Assembly: GCA_024638505.1 (NCBI GenBank)
Contig: JAHEKE010000033.1
Span: 1-35,634 of the forward strand
DNA: 35,634 bases
DNA from: Gammaproteobacteria bacterium
GTDB taxonomy: Bacteria; Pseudomonadota; Gammaproteobacteria; Arenicellales; JAANXG01
Direction: 5' to 3'
Shown here: positions 23,651 through 31,995 of the stretch, in pieces
Numbering within the stretch: position 1 is the first letter of the stretch
Layout of the letters: each line of letters starts with the position of its first letter
Notes under the pieces: model-generated
The model's database searches: none
The model's input: only the letters and a program-made list of their open reading frames with translations
Told to the model about the DNA's origin: nothing
Made by a program: the position numbers and the translations under genes

Positions 23651-24664
23651 TTAAGATTTTTTTACGCCTTTAACCTCTTCATACCATTGGCTGTGGTGTT
23701 GCTTTGCCCATTCCTCTGACACTCGGCCTGAAGTCATTCCCTCTAAAGACCCCTCGGTGCCCAGCGTGCCGATCCAGATATGGCCGATAGCCACTGCAGT
23801 CCAAATAATCGCGGTTACAGCGTGGATGATGCTGGCGATCTGCATAGTCTCACGCGTCTGCTCGAAGTTTGGGAAATTCAGGATAATACCAGTTACACAG
23901 ACAGCAACACCGAAAGTACAGATTATCCAAAACCAGAGTTTCTCACCACCGTTCATGCGCCCGGCGGGAGGATGCGCATGTTTACTGCTGAGTATGCCGC
24001 CGCCCTGAGCAAACCAGGTCAAATCCACTGCGGTGGGCAGGTTATAGCGAATCCACCATATAATTTCGATCAAAATCCCCACTGCAAAGAACGGACCGAG
24101 ATAATTGTGAGCCAACATGGCGACACTGGCCCATGCTGCGAAGCCTTGTGGTCCCAGCAATGGAATCAGTACAACGCGCCCGAATAGCATGCTGAGGCCG
24201 GTGATTGCCAGAATGATAAACAGGATTGCGGTGTACCAATGCAAGGTGCGCTCACCCATACTCCAACGCTCTACCGTTTTGCCAGACCGTGGCTCGCTCA
24301 ATTTCACCTTACCTTTGAACAAGTGAAACAAAAGGATTGCACCAATCACCGCCGCCAGCAGCCACGGCGTATAGTTGGATACCGGTCCGTTTCGAATCTG
24401 GCGCCAGTTCTGCCCTCCATTTTGAATCAAGGTATTGGTGGTATAGGGGCCTTGAGAAGCGACATAGCCTTCCCCCCCTTCACGTACAGCTCGCCAGTAG
24501 TTGGCGCGTGGATTTTCATCGCCGGCAGTTTGAGCTGAGGCGGAGGTTACGCCAACGTAGATATACCCTGTCAGCGGCAATAACGTTGCCCCCAACAGGA
24601 TGACTACCAGGCTCCACAAAATGATTTTAGCGTGACGGCTTTTAGTATTTTGTTGCTTTGCCAT
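23651..24664 (-). CDS. fdhC: Formate dehydrogenase cytochrome b556 subunit (gamma)
   Basis: The 337-residue membrane subunit that takes electrons from the iron-sulfur subunit and reduces quinone. An N-terminal hydrophobic segment (residues ~13-33, partly signal-like) precedes a periplasmic stretch, then four to five more transmembrane helices. Candidate heme ligands are His in MGERTLHWYTAILF, AHNYLGPFF, IIHAVTAI and GHIW. It is longer than E. coli FdoI (211 residues) because of the N-terminal extension, as in FdhC/FdoI proteins of many proteobacteria. It closes with a hydrophilic tail. Last gene of the fdh operon, followed by the palindromic terminator. Confidence 0.93.
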   Translation of the reverse strand: MAKQQNTKSRHAKIILWSLVVILLGATLLPLTGYIYVGVTSASAQTAGDENPRANYWRAVREGGEGYVASQGPYTTNTLIQNGGQNWRQIRNGPVSNYTPWLLAAVIGAILLFHLFKGKVKLSEPRSGKTVERWSMGERTLHWYTAILFIILAITGLSMLFGRVVLIPLLGPQGFAAWASVAMLAHNYLGPFFAVGILIEIIWWIRYNLPTAVDLTWFAQGGGILSSKHAHPPAGRMNGGEKLWFWIICTFGVAVCVTGIILNFPNFEQTRETMQIASIIHAVTAIIWTAVAIGHIWIGTLGTEGSLEGMTSGRVSEEWAKQHHSQWYEEVKGVKKS

Positions 24665-24681
24665 AGCAAACTCCCTCAGTA

Positions 24682-24876
24682 TTAACGATCTATCTGGCCC
24701 ATATTAAAGCGCGCATTTAGTTCGCTTGCTCGCTCCTCGGTGTTTGCGCTCAAAAGTGGATCTTTTGCGCCCTTATAAACGCCGGGTTTATGAACGGTAA
24801 CGCTGGACGTATCAGAACACCCCGCTGTCATAGCAACAAAGATCAAACCTATCAAAACACCATAGAGTTTGTTCAT
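24682..24876 (-). CDS. Small lipoprotein of the formate dehydrogenase operon
   Basis: A 64-residue lipoprotein from ATG 24876 (MNKLYGVLIG), preceded by AGAGGA at good distance; the longer frame from 24918 is rejected. Lipobox is VAMTAGC, followed by a short conserved-looking segment HKPGVYKGAKDPLLSA and ending RFNMGQIDR. It sits between the iron-sulfur and cytochrome subunits, after an internal terminator hairpin, suggesting a structural or assembly role at the membrane. Function unknown; the family has no name I can assign. Confidence 0.75.
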   Translation of the reverse strand: MNKLYGVLIGLIFVAMTAGCSDTSSVTVHKPGVYKGAKDPLLSANTEERASELNARFNMGQIDR

Positions 24877-24945
24877 TTTCAGTTCCTCTACAAGCAGTGA
24901 ACGACGCGGGCCTGGCAACCCCTACAAGGGAAACTAATGAAAAAA

Positions 24946-24975
24946 GGGGTTGAAGAGTTCTCAGGCTTCAACCCC
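24946..24975 (-). terminator. Internal terminator hairpin between fdhB and the lipoprotein gene
   Basis: Arms GGGGTTGAAG (24946-24955) and CTTCAACCCC (24966-24975) form a 10-bp perfect stem with a 10-base loop, and on the minus strand the stem is followed by six T residues. It begins 14 bp after the fdhB stop. It should terminate much of the transcription from fdhA-fdhB, lowering expression of the lipoprotein and fdhC. Confidence 0.8.
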
Positions 24976-24989
24976 CTACTTCATTCCAG

Positions 24990-25580
24990 TCATCCCTGTG
25001 CTCCGTAAGCGGTCTCCCAACCCCAGGTCTGAGGCCGGCCGCCCCGCTTGAGCACCCGTTCGCGATATATGTCCGCAACCATATCACCGTCTCCAGCGAC
25101 TAAAGCTTTGGTAGAGCACATTTCCGCACAAATCGGCAGCTTGCCCTCGGCAACCCGATTGCTACCGTATTTTGCATACTCGGCATCAGAGTTGTCTTTG
25201 GCCGGTCCGCCGGCGCAGAATGTACATTTGTCCATCTTGCCTCGAACACCAAAGGCCTCCTGTTCCGGATACTGAGGCGCGCCAAACGGACACGCATAAA
25301 AGCAGTACCCACAACCGATACACAGATCCTTGTCGTGGAGAACAATGCCTTCATCCGTAGTGTAAAAACAATCTACGGGGCAGACGGCTGCACACGGAGC
25401 ATCAGTGCAGTGCATACAAGCCACTGATATGGATTTTTCTCCAGGAACGCCATCATTGAGCACAACGACGCGACGCCTGTTTACACCCCAGGGAACGTCG
25501 TTCTCGTTCTTACAGGCAACAACGCAGGAATTACACTCAATGCATCGCTCGGCGTCACAAAGGAATTTCATTCTAGCCAT
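24990..25580 (-). CDS. fdhB: Formate dehydrogenase iron-sulfur subunit (beta, four [4Fe-4S])
   Basis: A 196-residue ferredoxin-like subunit carrying electrons from FdhA to the cytochrome. Sixteen cysteines are arranged for four [4Fe-4S] clusters: C13/C16/C19/C23, C55/C58/C63/C67, C87/C90/C93/C97 and C119/C122/C151/C155. Like E. coli FdoH in cluster layout, but shorter (~300 there) and without the C-terminal membrane helix, so it must dock to the cytochrome by other contacts. There is no signal peptide, consistent with co-export with FdhA by Tat. It lies 14 bp after fdhA. Confidence 0.95.
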   Translation of the reverse strand: MARMKFLCDAERCIECNSCVVACKNENDVPWGVNRRRVVVLNDGVPGEKSISVACMHCTDAPCAAVCPVDCFYTTDEGIVLHDKDLCIGCGYCFYACPFGAPQYPEQEAFGVRGKMDKCTFCAGGPAKDNSDAEYAKYGSNRVAEGKLPICAEMCSTKALVAGDGDMVADIYRERVLKRGGRPQTWGWETAYGAQG

Positions 25581-25594
25581 TATTTATGCCCTCC

Positions 25595-28468
25595 TTAAGC
25601 AGCGCGTATGCGACACAGGGTGACCTTAGTTTCCTGCATCTGGGTTACGGAATCATAGCCATAGGTCATGCCAGTATTACAGGCTTCCCCTCGTACAAGC
25701 GGCGCGGTGCCTTCCGGATACTTCGCTAGCAAGTCATCGCCCTGGTACCAACCGCCAAAATGGAAGGGGGTAAACACAACTCCGGGTGCTACTCGCTTCG
25801 TTACCATAGCTTTCATCTTCAGCTTGGCCCCTTCAGGGCTGTCTATCCACACCATCTGGCCATCTTGAATGCCGTTATTATTGGCATCAACTGGATTGAT
25901 CTCAACAAACATATCTTGTTGCAGTTCAGCCAGCCATGGATTGGATCGCTGCTCCTCGCCACCACCTTCATACTCGACTAAACGTCCGCTGGTCCAAATG
26001 ATTGGAAAATCTTTTGAATAGTCGTTTGCTTGTATGGAGGCATAGCGGGTGGGCAGGCGATAGAAGCGCTTTCGGTCTTCATAAGTTGGATAGTCTGCAA
26101 CCAGATCGCGTCGTGGCGTATACAGCGGCTCGCGATGCACCGGCACCGGATCGGGGAAGGTCCACACCATGGTCCGGGCCTTCGCGTTGCCGAACGGCGC
26201 ACAGCCATGCTTGATAGCGACGCGCTGTATACCGCCGGACAGATCAGTTTTCCAGTTTTTGCCGTCCGCGGCCGTTTTTTCATCAGCCGTGAGATCTTCC
26301 CACCAGCCGAGCTGCTTTAGGATGTCCGCCGTGAACTCGGGGTAGCCATCTTTAATCTCTGAGCCCGCACTGAATGAGCCCTCAGCCAGGAGATTTTCAC
26401 CCTCATGTTCTACACCGAATCGCGCGCGGAAAGTCAGACCACCTTCAGCAACAGGCTTGCTGGGATCGTACAGAACCGGTGTTCCGGGATGCTTCATTTC
26501 CGCCGTACCCCAACACGGCCAGGGCATACCGAAGTACTCACCATCATTGGGTCCGCCTTCGGCTATCAGCGTAGTCGTGTTGAAAGTCTTGCGATTCGCC
26601 ATGTGCGACTTGATCCGATCCGGGCTCTGTCCGGTATAGCCGATGGTCCACATACCTTTATTGAATTCCAGGGTGATGTCTTCCACCAGAGGCTCATCGT
26701 TATTGACCTTGATGTGTTTGCAAAGCTGATCAGCAACGCCGAGCTTTTTCGCAAACTTATACATAATTGTATGGTCAGGTAACGACTCCCACACCGGCTC
26801 GATAACCTTATCACGCCACTGCAATGACCGATTAGAAGCCGTAACCGAACCGTAGGTTTCAAACTGCGTTGCCGCAGGTAATAGATAAGTACCTTCTTTA
26901 CGGTCGTTCATGACGGCGGCATGGGTTGGATGCGGGTCGATCACGACCAGCATATCGAGCTTCTCCATAGCCTTCTTCATTTCCGGGCCGCGGGTCTGAC
27001 TGTTTACTGCGTGACCCCATAACACCTGTATACGAATGTTGTCTTTCTGGCCGATGTTTTCCTCCAGCACACCATCAATCCAGCGGGATACCGGTATGCC
27101 TTTATAGTTCATCGGATGGACCGGTTTTCCACCGTCACCTTCGACTTCCTCTGCAGCAAACTGACTCTTAATCCAATCAACATCAAGATCCCATACCCTA
27201 GCCCAGTGTGCCCAGGAACCAGGTTTGAGGCCATAGTATCCAGGCAGTGAATGTGACAACACGCAGAAGTCTGTTGCGCCCTGCACATTATCGTGGCCAC
27301 GGAAAATATTTGCGCCCCCGCCCGAAACGCCCACGTTTCCGAGGGCCAACTGCAATGCACAGTAGGCGCGGGTATTATTGTTCCCGATCGTGTGTTGTGT
27401 CCCACCCATGCACCAAACGATCGTCCCTGGTCGGTTTTCCGCCATGATCTGAGCGGCACCCTTGACTACCTCTTCCGGAGCGCCGGTGACGCGCTCAACT
27501 TCCTGCGGATTCCATTTCTTGACCTCCTCACGGACACGATCCAGACCCCACACGCGCTGAGAAATGTACTCTTTGTCTTCCCAACCATTTTCATAGATAT
27601 GCCACAAGACTCCCCAAATCAGAGCCACGTCTGTACCGGGGCGGAATCTTACAAAGTGATCCGCGTGGGCTGCCGTACGTGTAAAACGAGGATCACATAC
27701 GATCATCTTTGAACCGTTCTCTTTAGCCCGCAGGATATGCTGCATCGCGACGGGATGTGCTTCTGCAGCATTGCTGCCGATGAAGAACATCGCCTTCGAA
27801 TTGTGCATGTCATTATAGGAGTTGGTCATCGCACCGTAGCCCCAGGTGTTAGCCACACCTGCTACGGTTGTTGAATGGCAGATACGGGCCTGGTGATCAA
27901 CGTTGTTAGTGCCCCACATCGCTGCCAGCTTACGGAAAAGATACGCCTGTTCATTACTGAACTTCGCTGAACCCATCCAATACACCGAGTCGGGACCAGA
28001 TTCTTCCCTGACTTTAAGCATGCCATCGCCAATCTCGTTTATTGCTTCATCCCAGGAGATGCGCTTCCATTTCCCACCAGTCAGCTTCATTGGATACTTC
28101 AAGCGAAGTTCGCCCATACCATGCTCACGAACGGAGGCGCCTTTAGCACAGTGTCCACCGAGATTGAAAGGCGATTCAAAATCCGGCTCTTGCCCGGTCC
28201 AAACGCCGTTCTGCACTTCAGCAATCACACCGCAGCCGACTGAACAATGCGTACATATAGAGTGTATACGCTCGGTTTGGACGCCCTCTTTGGGTGCGAA
28301 TTCAGCCTTTGCTTCCGCCTGACGCATCATCGTGAGCGGCAAGCTGCTGGCCACGGCAGCCCCACCCAGGGTGACGCCCGAACGGCGCAGAAACGTTCGG
28401 CGATCTATCGCATCGCCCACCGCCGTTTGGCCGCCGTGATCGGTGCGTCGCTTTCTAATTAGTTTCAT
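25595..28468 (-). CDS. fdhA: Formate dehydrogenase catalytic subunit, Mo/W-bis-MGD, Cys-type, Tat-exported
   Basis: A 957-residue DMSO-reductase-family enzyme oxidising formate to CO2. Tat signal DRRTFLRRSGVTLGGAAVA lies at residues ~22-40. The N-terminal [4Fe-4S] cluster uses C72, C75, C79 and C107 (CTHCSVGCG, GGHCAKG). The metal ligand is Cys197 in ARICHSTTVAGVANTWGYGAMTN, where E. coli FdnG and FdoG have selenocysteine followed by His. The enzyme therefore does not need selenocysteine. Molybdopterin-binding segments include MFFIGSNAAEAHP, CMGGTQHTIG and the C-terminal GGWYQGDDLLAKYPEGTAPLVRGEACN. The start ATG 28468 has GGAGGT 8 bases upstream. It is the main structural gene of the operon, after the 72-aa Tat-target gene. 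Confidence 0.96.
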   Translation of the reverse strand: MKLIRKRRTDHGGQTAVGDAIDRRTFLRRSGVTLGGAAVASSLPLTMMRQAEAKAEFAPKEGVQTERIHSICTHCSVGCGVIAEVQNGVWTGQEPDFESPFNLGGHCAKGASVREHGMGELRLKYPMKLTGGKWKRISWDEAINEIGDGMLKVREESGPDSVYWMGSAKFSNEQAYLFRKLAAMWGTNNVDHQARICHSTTVAGVANTWGYGAMTNSYNDMHNSKAMFFIGSNAAEAHPVAMQHILRAKENGSKMIVCDPRFTRTAAHADHFVRFRPGTDVALIWGVLWHIYENGWEDKEYISQRVWGLDRVREEVKKWNPQEVERVTGAPEEVVKGAAQIMAENRPGTIVWCMGGTQHTIGNNNTRAYCALQLALGNVGVSGGGANIFRGHDNVQGATDFCVLSHSLPGYYGLKPGSWAHWARVWDLDVDWIKSQFAAEEVEGDGGKPVHPMNYKGIPVSRWIDGVLEENIGQKDNIRIQVLWGHAVNSQTRGPEMKKAMEKLDMLVVIDPHPTHAAVMNDRKEGTYLLPAATQFETYGSVTASNRSLQWRDKVIEPVWESLPDHTIMYKFAKKLGVADQLCKHIKVNNDEPLVEDITLEFNKGMWTIGYTGQSPDRIKSHMANRKTFNTTTLIAEGGPNDGEYFGMPWPCWGTAEMKHPGTPVLYDPSKPVAEGGLTFRARFGVEHEGENLLAEGSFSAGSEIKDGYPEFTADILKQLGWWEDLTADEKTAADGKNWKTDLSGGIQRVAIKHGCAPFGNAKARTMVWTFPDPVPVHREPLYTPRRDLVADYPTYEDRKRFYRLPTRYASIQANDYSKDFPIIWTSGRLVEYEGGGEEQRSNPWLAELQQDMFVEINPVDANNNGIQDGQMVWIDSPEGAKLKMKAMVTKRVAPGVVFTPFHFGGWYQGDDLLAKYPEGTAPLVRGEACNTGMTYGYDSVTQMQETKVTLCRIRAA

Positions 28469-28487
28469 TGATGGTTACCTCCGTAGC

Positions 28488-28706
28488 CTAAAACCGTGCT
28501 TTCTCGTAATAATTGAGAATATGAGGAGTTACGTGATACCCCTTGGTTGTCTCTTGTGCCGCCTGGTCTTGCATTGAACCAGGGGACGAATCGGAGTTGG
28601 CGCTCTCTGCCACCACTGCTGTCACCGCGACTGCACCACCGGTTGCTGCGACTCCTTTCAGGAAACTACGCCTACTTACAGCGGCGCTTTTCTTCTTCAC
28701 ACTCAT
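28488..28706 (-). CDS. Formate dehydrogenase region Tat-target peptide
   Basis: A 72-residue protein that is mostly a twin-arginine signal: AVSRRSFLKGVAATGGAVAVTAVVAES, then a short Gln/Ser-rich linker and the C-terminal GYHVTPHILNYYEKARF. This matches the small family known as the formate dehydrogenase region TAT target, nearly always just before fdhA. It lies 19 bp upstream of fdhA. Its job is unknown; a guide or assembly role for the export complex is a reasonable guess. The C-terminal Tyr/His motif may contact the enzyme. Confidence 0.88.
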   Translation of the reverse strand: MSVKKKSAAVSRRSFLKGVAATGGAVAVTAVVAESANSDSSPGSMQDQAAQETTKGYHVTPHILNYYEKARF

Positions 28707-28884
28707 AGTGCCTCTCCTCGAACGAGTTTCGTTAGAACTGCATATGGTTGATCAACACTTCTTTATCTGTTTGACAAAGTTACCTTTAAACTTGAATTCA
28801 AATCCTTTCATCTTTTTGCAAAAAATCTTGTTGCGATACATGCCACTTTAACTGTCTTTCTTTAGTGTTCAAATTATTTCTTTC

Positions 28885-29502
28885 TCAATGCGGCAGCATT
28901 TCTAAATATTGCCTGTCAAGCTCAATAAACTGTTCTCCCAGCGCACCGACGGCGCTGTAGAAACTTGCGGTCTCAGCTTGTTGTAAATCCTCAAAAAACT
29001 TACCCATCCAGGGCTCGATGTGATTATCGAAGAATGATTTTTGCACATGTGGCGAAATCCCCTCGGGGCTCTCTATGAGCAAGCTCATCGTCTCGCACAG
29101 TGCGCTTGCGTGATCCTCCGGTTCTTTTGTTTCCTCGGCTCGCTCCAAACCAAATCGCTTCAAATCCCGTCTTAACTGCGCCAACGGGCGCTCCATCATA
29201 AATCCCGTGAGATACCATGAACCATATGGTACTACTTCCCCTCGGCCAACGCCTATGAACAGTGCGTGGTACTCATCATCAAGTGCTTCGACCGTGGTGC
29301 GAGAAGCGGCTACGTTCAAAGTCTGCCACGAAGCTGCCATTGCCCTGTCCTGTTCTGCTTCTGTTACGTCAATTTGTCGCAATAAATCAATAAGATCCTG
29401 TGTTGGCGGCCGAGCCATTAACGTTCCGAGTAGTCGATACGTATTAGCCCGAATCTGGTCCTCCTCCTGAATTTCCGTCTTGGAAGCAACGGAATCACTC
29501 AT
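28885..29502 (-). CDS. TorD/DmsD-family molybdoenzyme chaperone
   Basis: A 205-residue all-helical cytoplasmic chaperone. The family pattern is visible: ANTYRLLGTLMARPPTQDLIDLLR near residue 19, LDDEYHALFIGVGRGEVVPYGSWYLTGFMMERPLAQLR (the EYxxLFxG...PYxS core) and the EPEDHASALCETMSLLI motif (ExDH). Such proteins bind the Tat signal and hold the apoenzyme until the cofactor is in. It starts just downstream of a sigma-54-type promoter and is followed 178 bp later by the Tat-target gene, so it leads the fdhA transcription unit, although the gap may hold another promoter. Confidence 0.9.
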   Translation of the reverse strand: MSDSVASKTEIQEEDQIRANTYRLLGTLMARPPTQDLIDLLRQIDVTEAEQDRAMAASWQTLNVAASRTTVEALDDEYHALFIGVGRGEVVPYGSWYLTGFMMERPLAQLRRDLKRFGLERAEETKEPEDHASALCETMSLLIESPEGISPHVQKSFFDNHIEPWMGKFFEDLQQAETASFYSAVGALGEQFIELDRQYLEMLPH

Positions 29503-29527
29503 ACCAGTATCCTTTCCTCAGATTTAT

Positions 29528-29544
29528 AGCATGAGTCGTGCCAG
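29528..29544 (-). promoter_or_regulatory. Sigma-54 (RpoN) promoter upstream of the TorD-like gene
   Basis: On the minus strand, CTGGCACGACTCATGCT matches the -24/-12 consensus YTGGCACGrNNNTTGCW at every defined position but one (ATGC for TTGC), with the obligatory GG-N10-GC spacing. The start would be about 12 bp downstream, near 29517, leaving a short leader before ATG 29502. Sigma-54 promoters need an enhancer-binding activator; none is encoded in this window. Confidence 0.7.
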
Positions 29545-29579
29545 GTTTTATAGAAAAAAAATGACCAATAATTACCAAA

Positions 29580-29592
29580 TATCATACTCTTA
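29580..29592 (+). promoter_or_regulatory. IHF-like site upstream of the sigma-54 promoter
   Basis: TATCATACTCTTA fits the IHF core WATCARNNNNTTR except for one base (T for R). It lies about 36-48 bp beyond the -24 element, inside an AT-rich segment. IHF-bent DNA between enhancer and promoter is standard at sigma-54 promoters, which makes the weak sequence match more credible. Confidence 0.4.
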
Positions 29593-29653
29593 ACCTGCAA
29601 TTAACGTGCTTCAACTTCAAGCTTTGTTTCGATTTGTCCCAAAACTGCCCCAT

Positions 29654-31393
29654 TTAGACCTCTGACCCTGTGGGCTTATCCGGTTTTTCGTAAGGATTCA
29701 TCCCGCCGCTATTGATGTACATGTCTTCTATTCTACAATTATCACACATCCCCAACCGTCCCATTTGAGTTGAATCCTGATACATCCAGTGGCCTTTAAG
29801 CTTTTCACGCATTTTTAACATCATGCTTTGAGTCGCGAACGGTTTACCGCACTTGATACAGTTAAATGGTTCTTCCTCATACATCACCTGCGGCTGATCT
29901 CTCTCCTCAGCGTCAAAGTTAAATCGCGCTTCGATCACGACCGCATCCTCGGGGCACGCTGTTTCACACAGGCCACATTGCACACAGTTTTTTTCCAAAA
30001 ACATCAGGCGCGGCAATCCGGTTCCTGCAGTCAACGCCGCGGCGGGACAAACCGCAGCGCAGGACATGCAAAGCGTGCAGGCTCGCTTATCCACCTTAAC
30101 CCTGCCAAACGGTGATCCTGGCTCTAACGCAACCATCTTTCGTGTTTTAGGCGCATGCGCATGAAAATGATCGAGCGCTAAACGTAATGTGGTTCTTTTT
30201 TCGTTAAAAGCAGCGAATCCTGCAGGGGACACCACTTGCTTGCCCGGATCAGCAGGAATCAGATCCCCAACGTGGTCAACCCCAATCGGTTGCAACAATT
30301 TAATTCGATCAGATGGATAACCCATCGCACCCAAGATGGTCTGGGCTACGATCATGTCCGCCTCGATCGACTCAATTATATTTGTCGCCAGATCATCCAT
30401 AGCAAGAACCAGTACGTGATGCGCCCCATAAGCAAGACAGGATAACCAAACGTCCATACCTACAGATGCTACATTCTCTACCTGCACGGGAATGACATTA
30501 TCTGGCAGTGAATCAAGCGATTTTCCCAGCCACTCCTTTCCTCTTTCTTCATCGTGAAACAGTAAAACTGGCTGCGCGCCCTGCTCATCATGATAGCGGT
30601 GCAGCACACGGCGCACGTCGTCCAGGAGATCACTCACCCGTGGAAAAGCGTAGGTGATTGCGCCAGTTGGACAAACTGTCGTACAGATACCAATACCCTG
30701 ACACAGATAAGGATCAACGCTTACGCTTTCCTCACCCGAGGCGATGGCCTGGGTTGGGCAGACGTCCAGACAGCGCGTGCATCCAATTACACCTCGAGCA
30801 GTATGAGCACAGATAGATGGATCAAGATTGAAGAATTTCGGTTTTTCGAACTCCCCAATTAGCTGCGGGAGTTCGATCATGGCTTCTTTCAGCTCTGCTT
30901 CGCTGGTCGGCGCGAAATAGCCTAGAGGCGGTACATCCTGCCCAAACGCCTTGTCTTTGGTGAGGTCCAACACCAGATCGAAACCACGTCCACCCAGCCC
31001 GACCAGCTTTGCAGCGTCTACGGCACTTCCCGGACGCTCGAGCATAGCGTGAAAGTCCCCCAGGTGTCCGTTCAAAGCAAGCAGCGTACCCGTCAAAAGA
31101 TCAACATTTTCAGGACCTTCAGCAAGCTTGACTTCTGTCAGTCCTGGTTTCACCAAAAGAACTATGCAGCGCAAGCCGGCTTCCTTGATTTGACGTACAA
31201 GCTCCACATCAGCAGTAGAGTCGTGTACCAGGAGAGCAGCTCCCTGAGAGGTGTAGCTTACGACCGAGGTAGGTGCGTGCGGACTGTCGCCTAATAATGA
31301 TAGCGCGGACTGTCGTGCTTTACCGTTGGTTGTGGAGGCAGCTAACGGCAGGGACTGACTTGCATAATCCTCACTCTCAACCAGGGTTGTCAT
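29654..31393 (-). CDS. Polyferredoxin accessory protein of formate dehydrogenase locus
   Basis: A 579-residue protein with two ferredoxin modules. The first (C195, C205, C208, C212 and C231, C237, C241) has an incomplete or irregular second half. The second is a regular two-cluster module (C439/C442/C445/C449 and C470/C473/C476/C480). It ends with a CxxC...CxxC pair (C512/C515, C550/C553) that looks like a zinc ribbon or rubredoxin-like site. Between the modules (~250-430) is an alpha/beta domain with GMDVWLSCLAYGAHHVLVLAMDD. No membrane helix or signal, so cytoplasmic. It overlaps DUF3306 by 4 bp. Electron transfer during assembly, or delivery to another acceptor, are possible roles. Confidence 0.85.
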   Translation of the reverse strand: MTTLVESEDYASQSLPLAASTTNGKARQSALSLLGDSPHAPTSVVSYTSQGAALLVHDSTADVELVRQIKEAGLRCIVLLVKPGLTEVKLAEGPENVDLLTGTLLALNGHLGDFHAMLERPGSAVDAAKLVGLGGRGFDLVLDLTKDKAFGQDVPPLGYFAPTSEAELKEAMIELPQLIGEFEKPKFFNLDPSICAHTARGVIGCTRCLDVCPTQAIASGEESVSVDPYLCQGIGICTTVCPTGAITYAFPRVSDLLDDVRRVLHRYHDEQGAQPVLLFHDEERGKEWLGKSLDSLPDNVIPVQVENVASVGMDVWLSCLAYGAHHVLVLAMDDLATNIIESIEADMIVAQTILGAMGYPSDRIKLLQPIGVDHVGDLIPADPGKQVVSPAGFAAFNEKRTTLRLALDHFHAHAPKTRKMVALEPGSPFGRVKVDKRACTLCMSCAAVCPAAALTAGTGLPRLMFLEKNCVQCGLCETACPEDAVVIEARFNFDAEERDQPQVMYEEEPFNCIKCGKPFATQSMMLKMREKLKGHWMYQDSTQMGRLGMCDNCRIEDMYINSGGMNPYEKPDKPTGSEV

Positions 31394-31995
31394 GCAGCGG
31401 GTTTCTCTTCGTTATCAGACTGCGGATCCTGATCCGTTTCGCCGGCTTCGCTTTGCCCATGATCGTCTTCTAAATCCATACCCGCTTTGGCGTCACTTTC
31501 GGACCCCTGTTCGTTCAGACCGTCGCTATGCGGCTCTTCCTGCGAGTCCTCAAGCAACTCGCCAGCATCCTGATCCCCAGCCTGCTGAGCTCTCTGCCGC
31601 TCTTTCTCCAACTCCATCTGGTGTCGCATATCGGCCGTTACAATATCACCCAGCGCACTGAACGTCGTGAAATTGTCATCGTAATCGTCCAACCCATCCA
31701 CGATATTAAACTCCGGCGAGTGGAACATTTTTCTCAAAGCGGCCTTGCGCAGCGCTTCACTCACCCCAGGGGAGAAAAATTCGCTCACATCTGAGCTCCC
31801 ATCTATCGTTTCCAAAGGCGGCATATCCTCATCGCTCTTTACCGGTTCCTCAACTTTCTGATCATCCGCATCCGCATCAATCTGCTCTTCTTTCGCTTCG
31901 GCATGGCTGGGCTCGGCCTGCTTCTTTCGTTTAGACCACCGAGTAAAAAAACCCTCGCTGTCAGTGTCGTCGGGCTGGTGGGGGTGTCTGCTCAT
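31390..31995 (-). CDS. DUF3306 family protein
   Basis: A 201-residue hydrophilic protein with FFTRWSKRKKQA near the N-terminus, a conserved middle region DVSEFFSPGVSEALRKAALRKMFHSPEFNIVDGLDDYDDNFTTF split here by residue position ~70-110, and acidic, Asp/Glu/Gln-rich disordered ends. This is the DUF3306 pattern, found beside DUF3305 and polyferredoxin genes in formate dehydrogenase clusters. Function unknown. It overlaps DUF3305 by 35 bp upstream and the polyferredoxin gene by 4 bp downstream. Confidence 0.85.
   Translation of the reverse strand: MSRHPHQPDDTDSEGFFTRWSKRKKQAEPSHAEAKEEQIDADADDQKVEEPVKSDEDMPPLETIDGSSDVSEFFSPGVSEALRKAALRKMFHSPEFNIVDGLDDYDDNFTTFSALGDIVTADMRHQMELEKERQRAQQAGDQDAGELLEDSQEEPHSDGLNEQGSESDAKAGMDLEDDHGQSEAGETDQDPQSDNEEKPAA

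Noticed and set aside
27869-28272. Possible in-frame TGA selenocysteine codon in fdhA
   Set aside because: The frame is continuous and the metal-ligand position (residue 197) is an ordinary cysteine codon, so no selenocysteine insertion is needed.
28785-28845. Second sigma-54 promoter upstream of the Tat-target gene (TGGCATGTATCGCA on the minus strand)
   Set aside because: The spacing between GG and GC is 8 instead of 10 bases, which sigma-54 does not tolerate.
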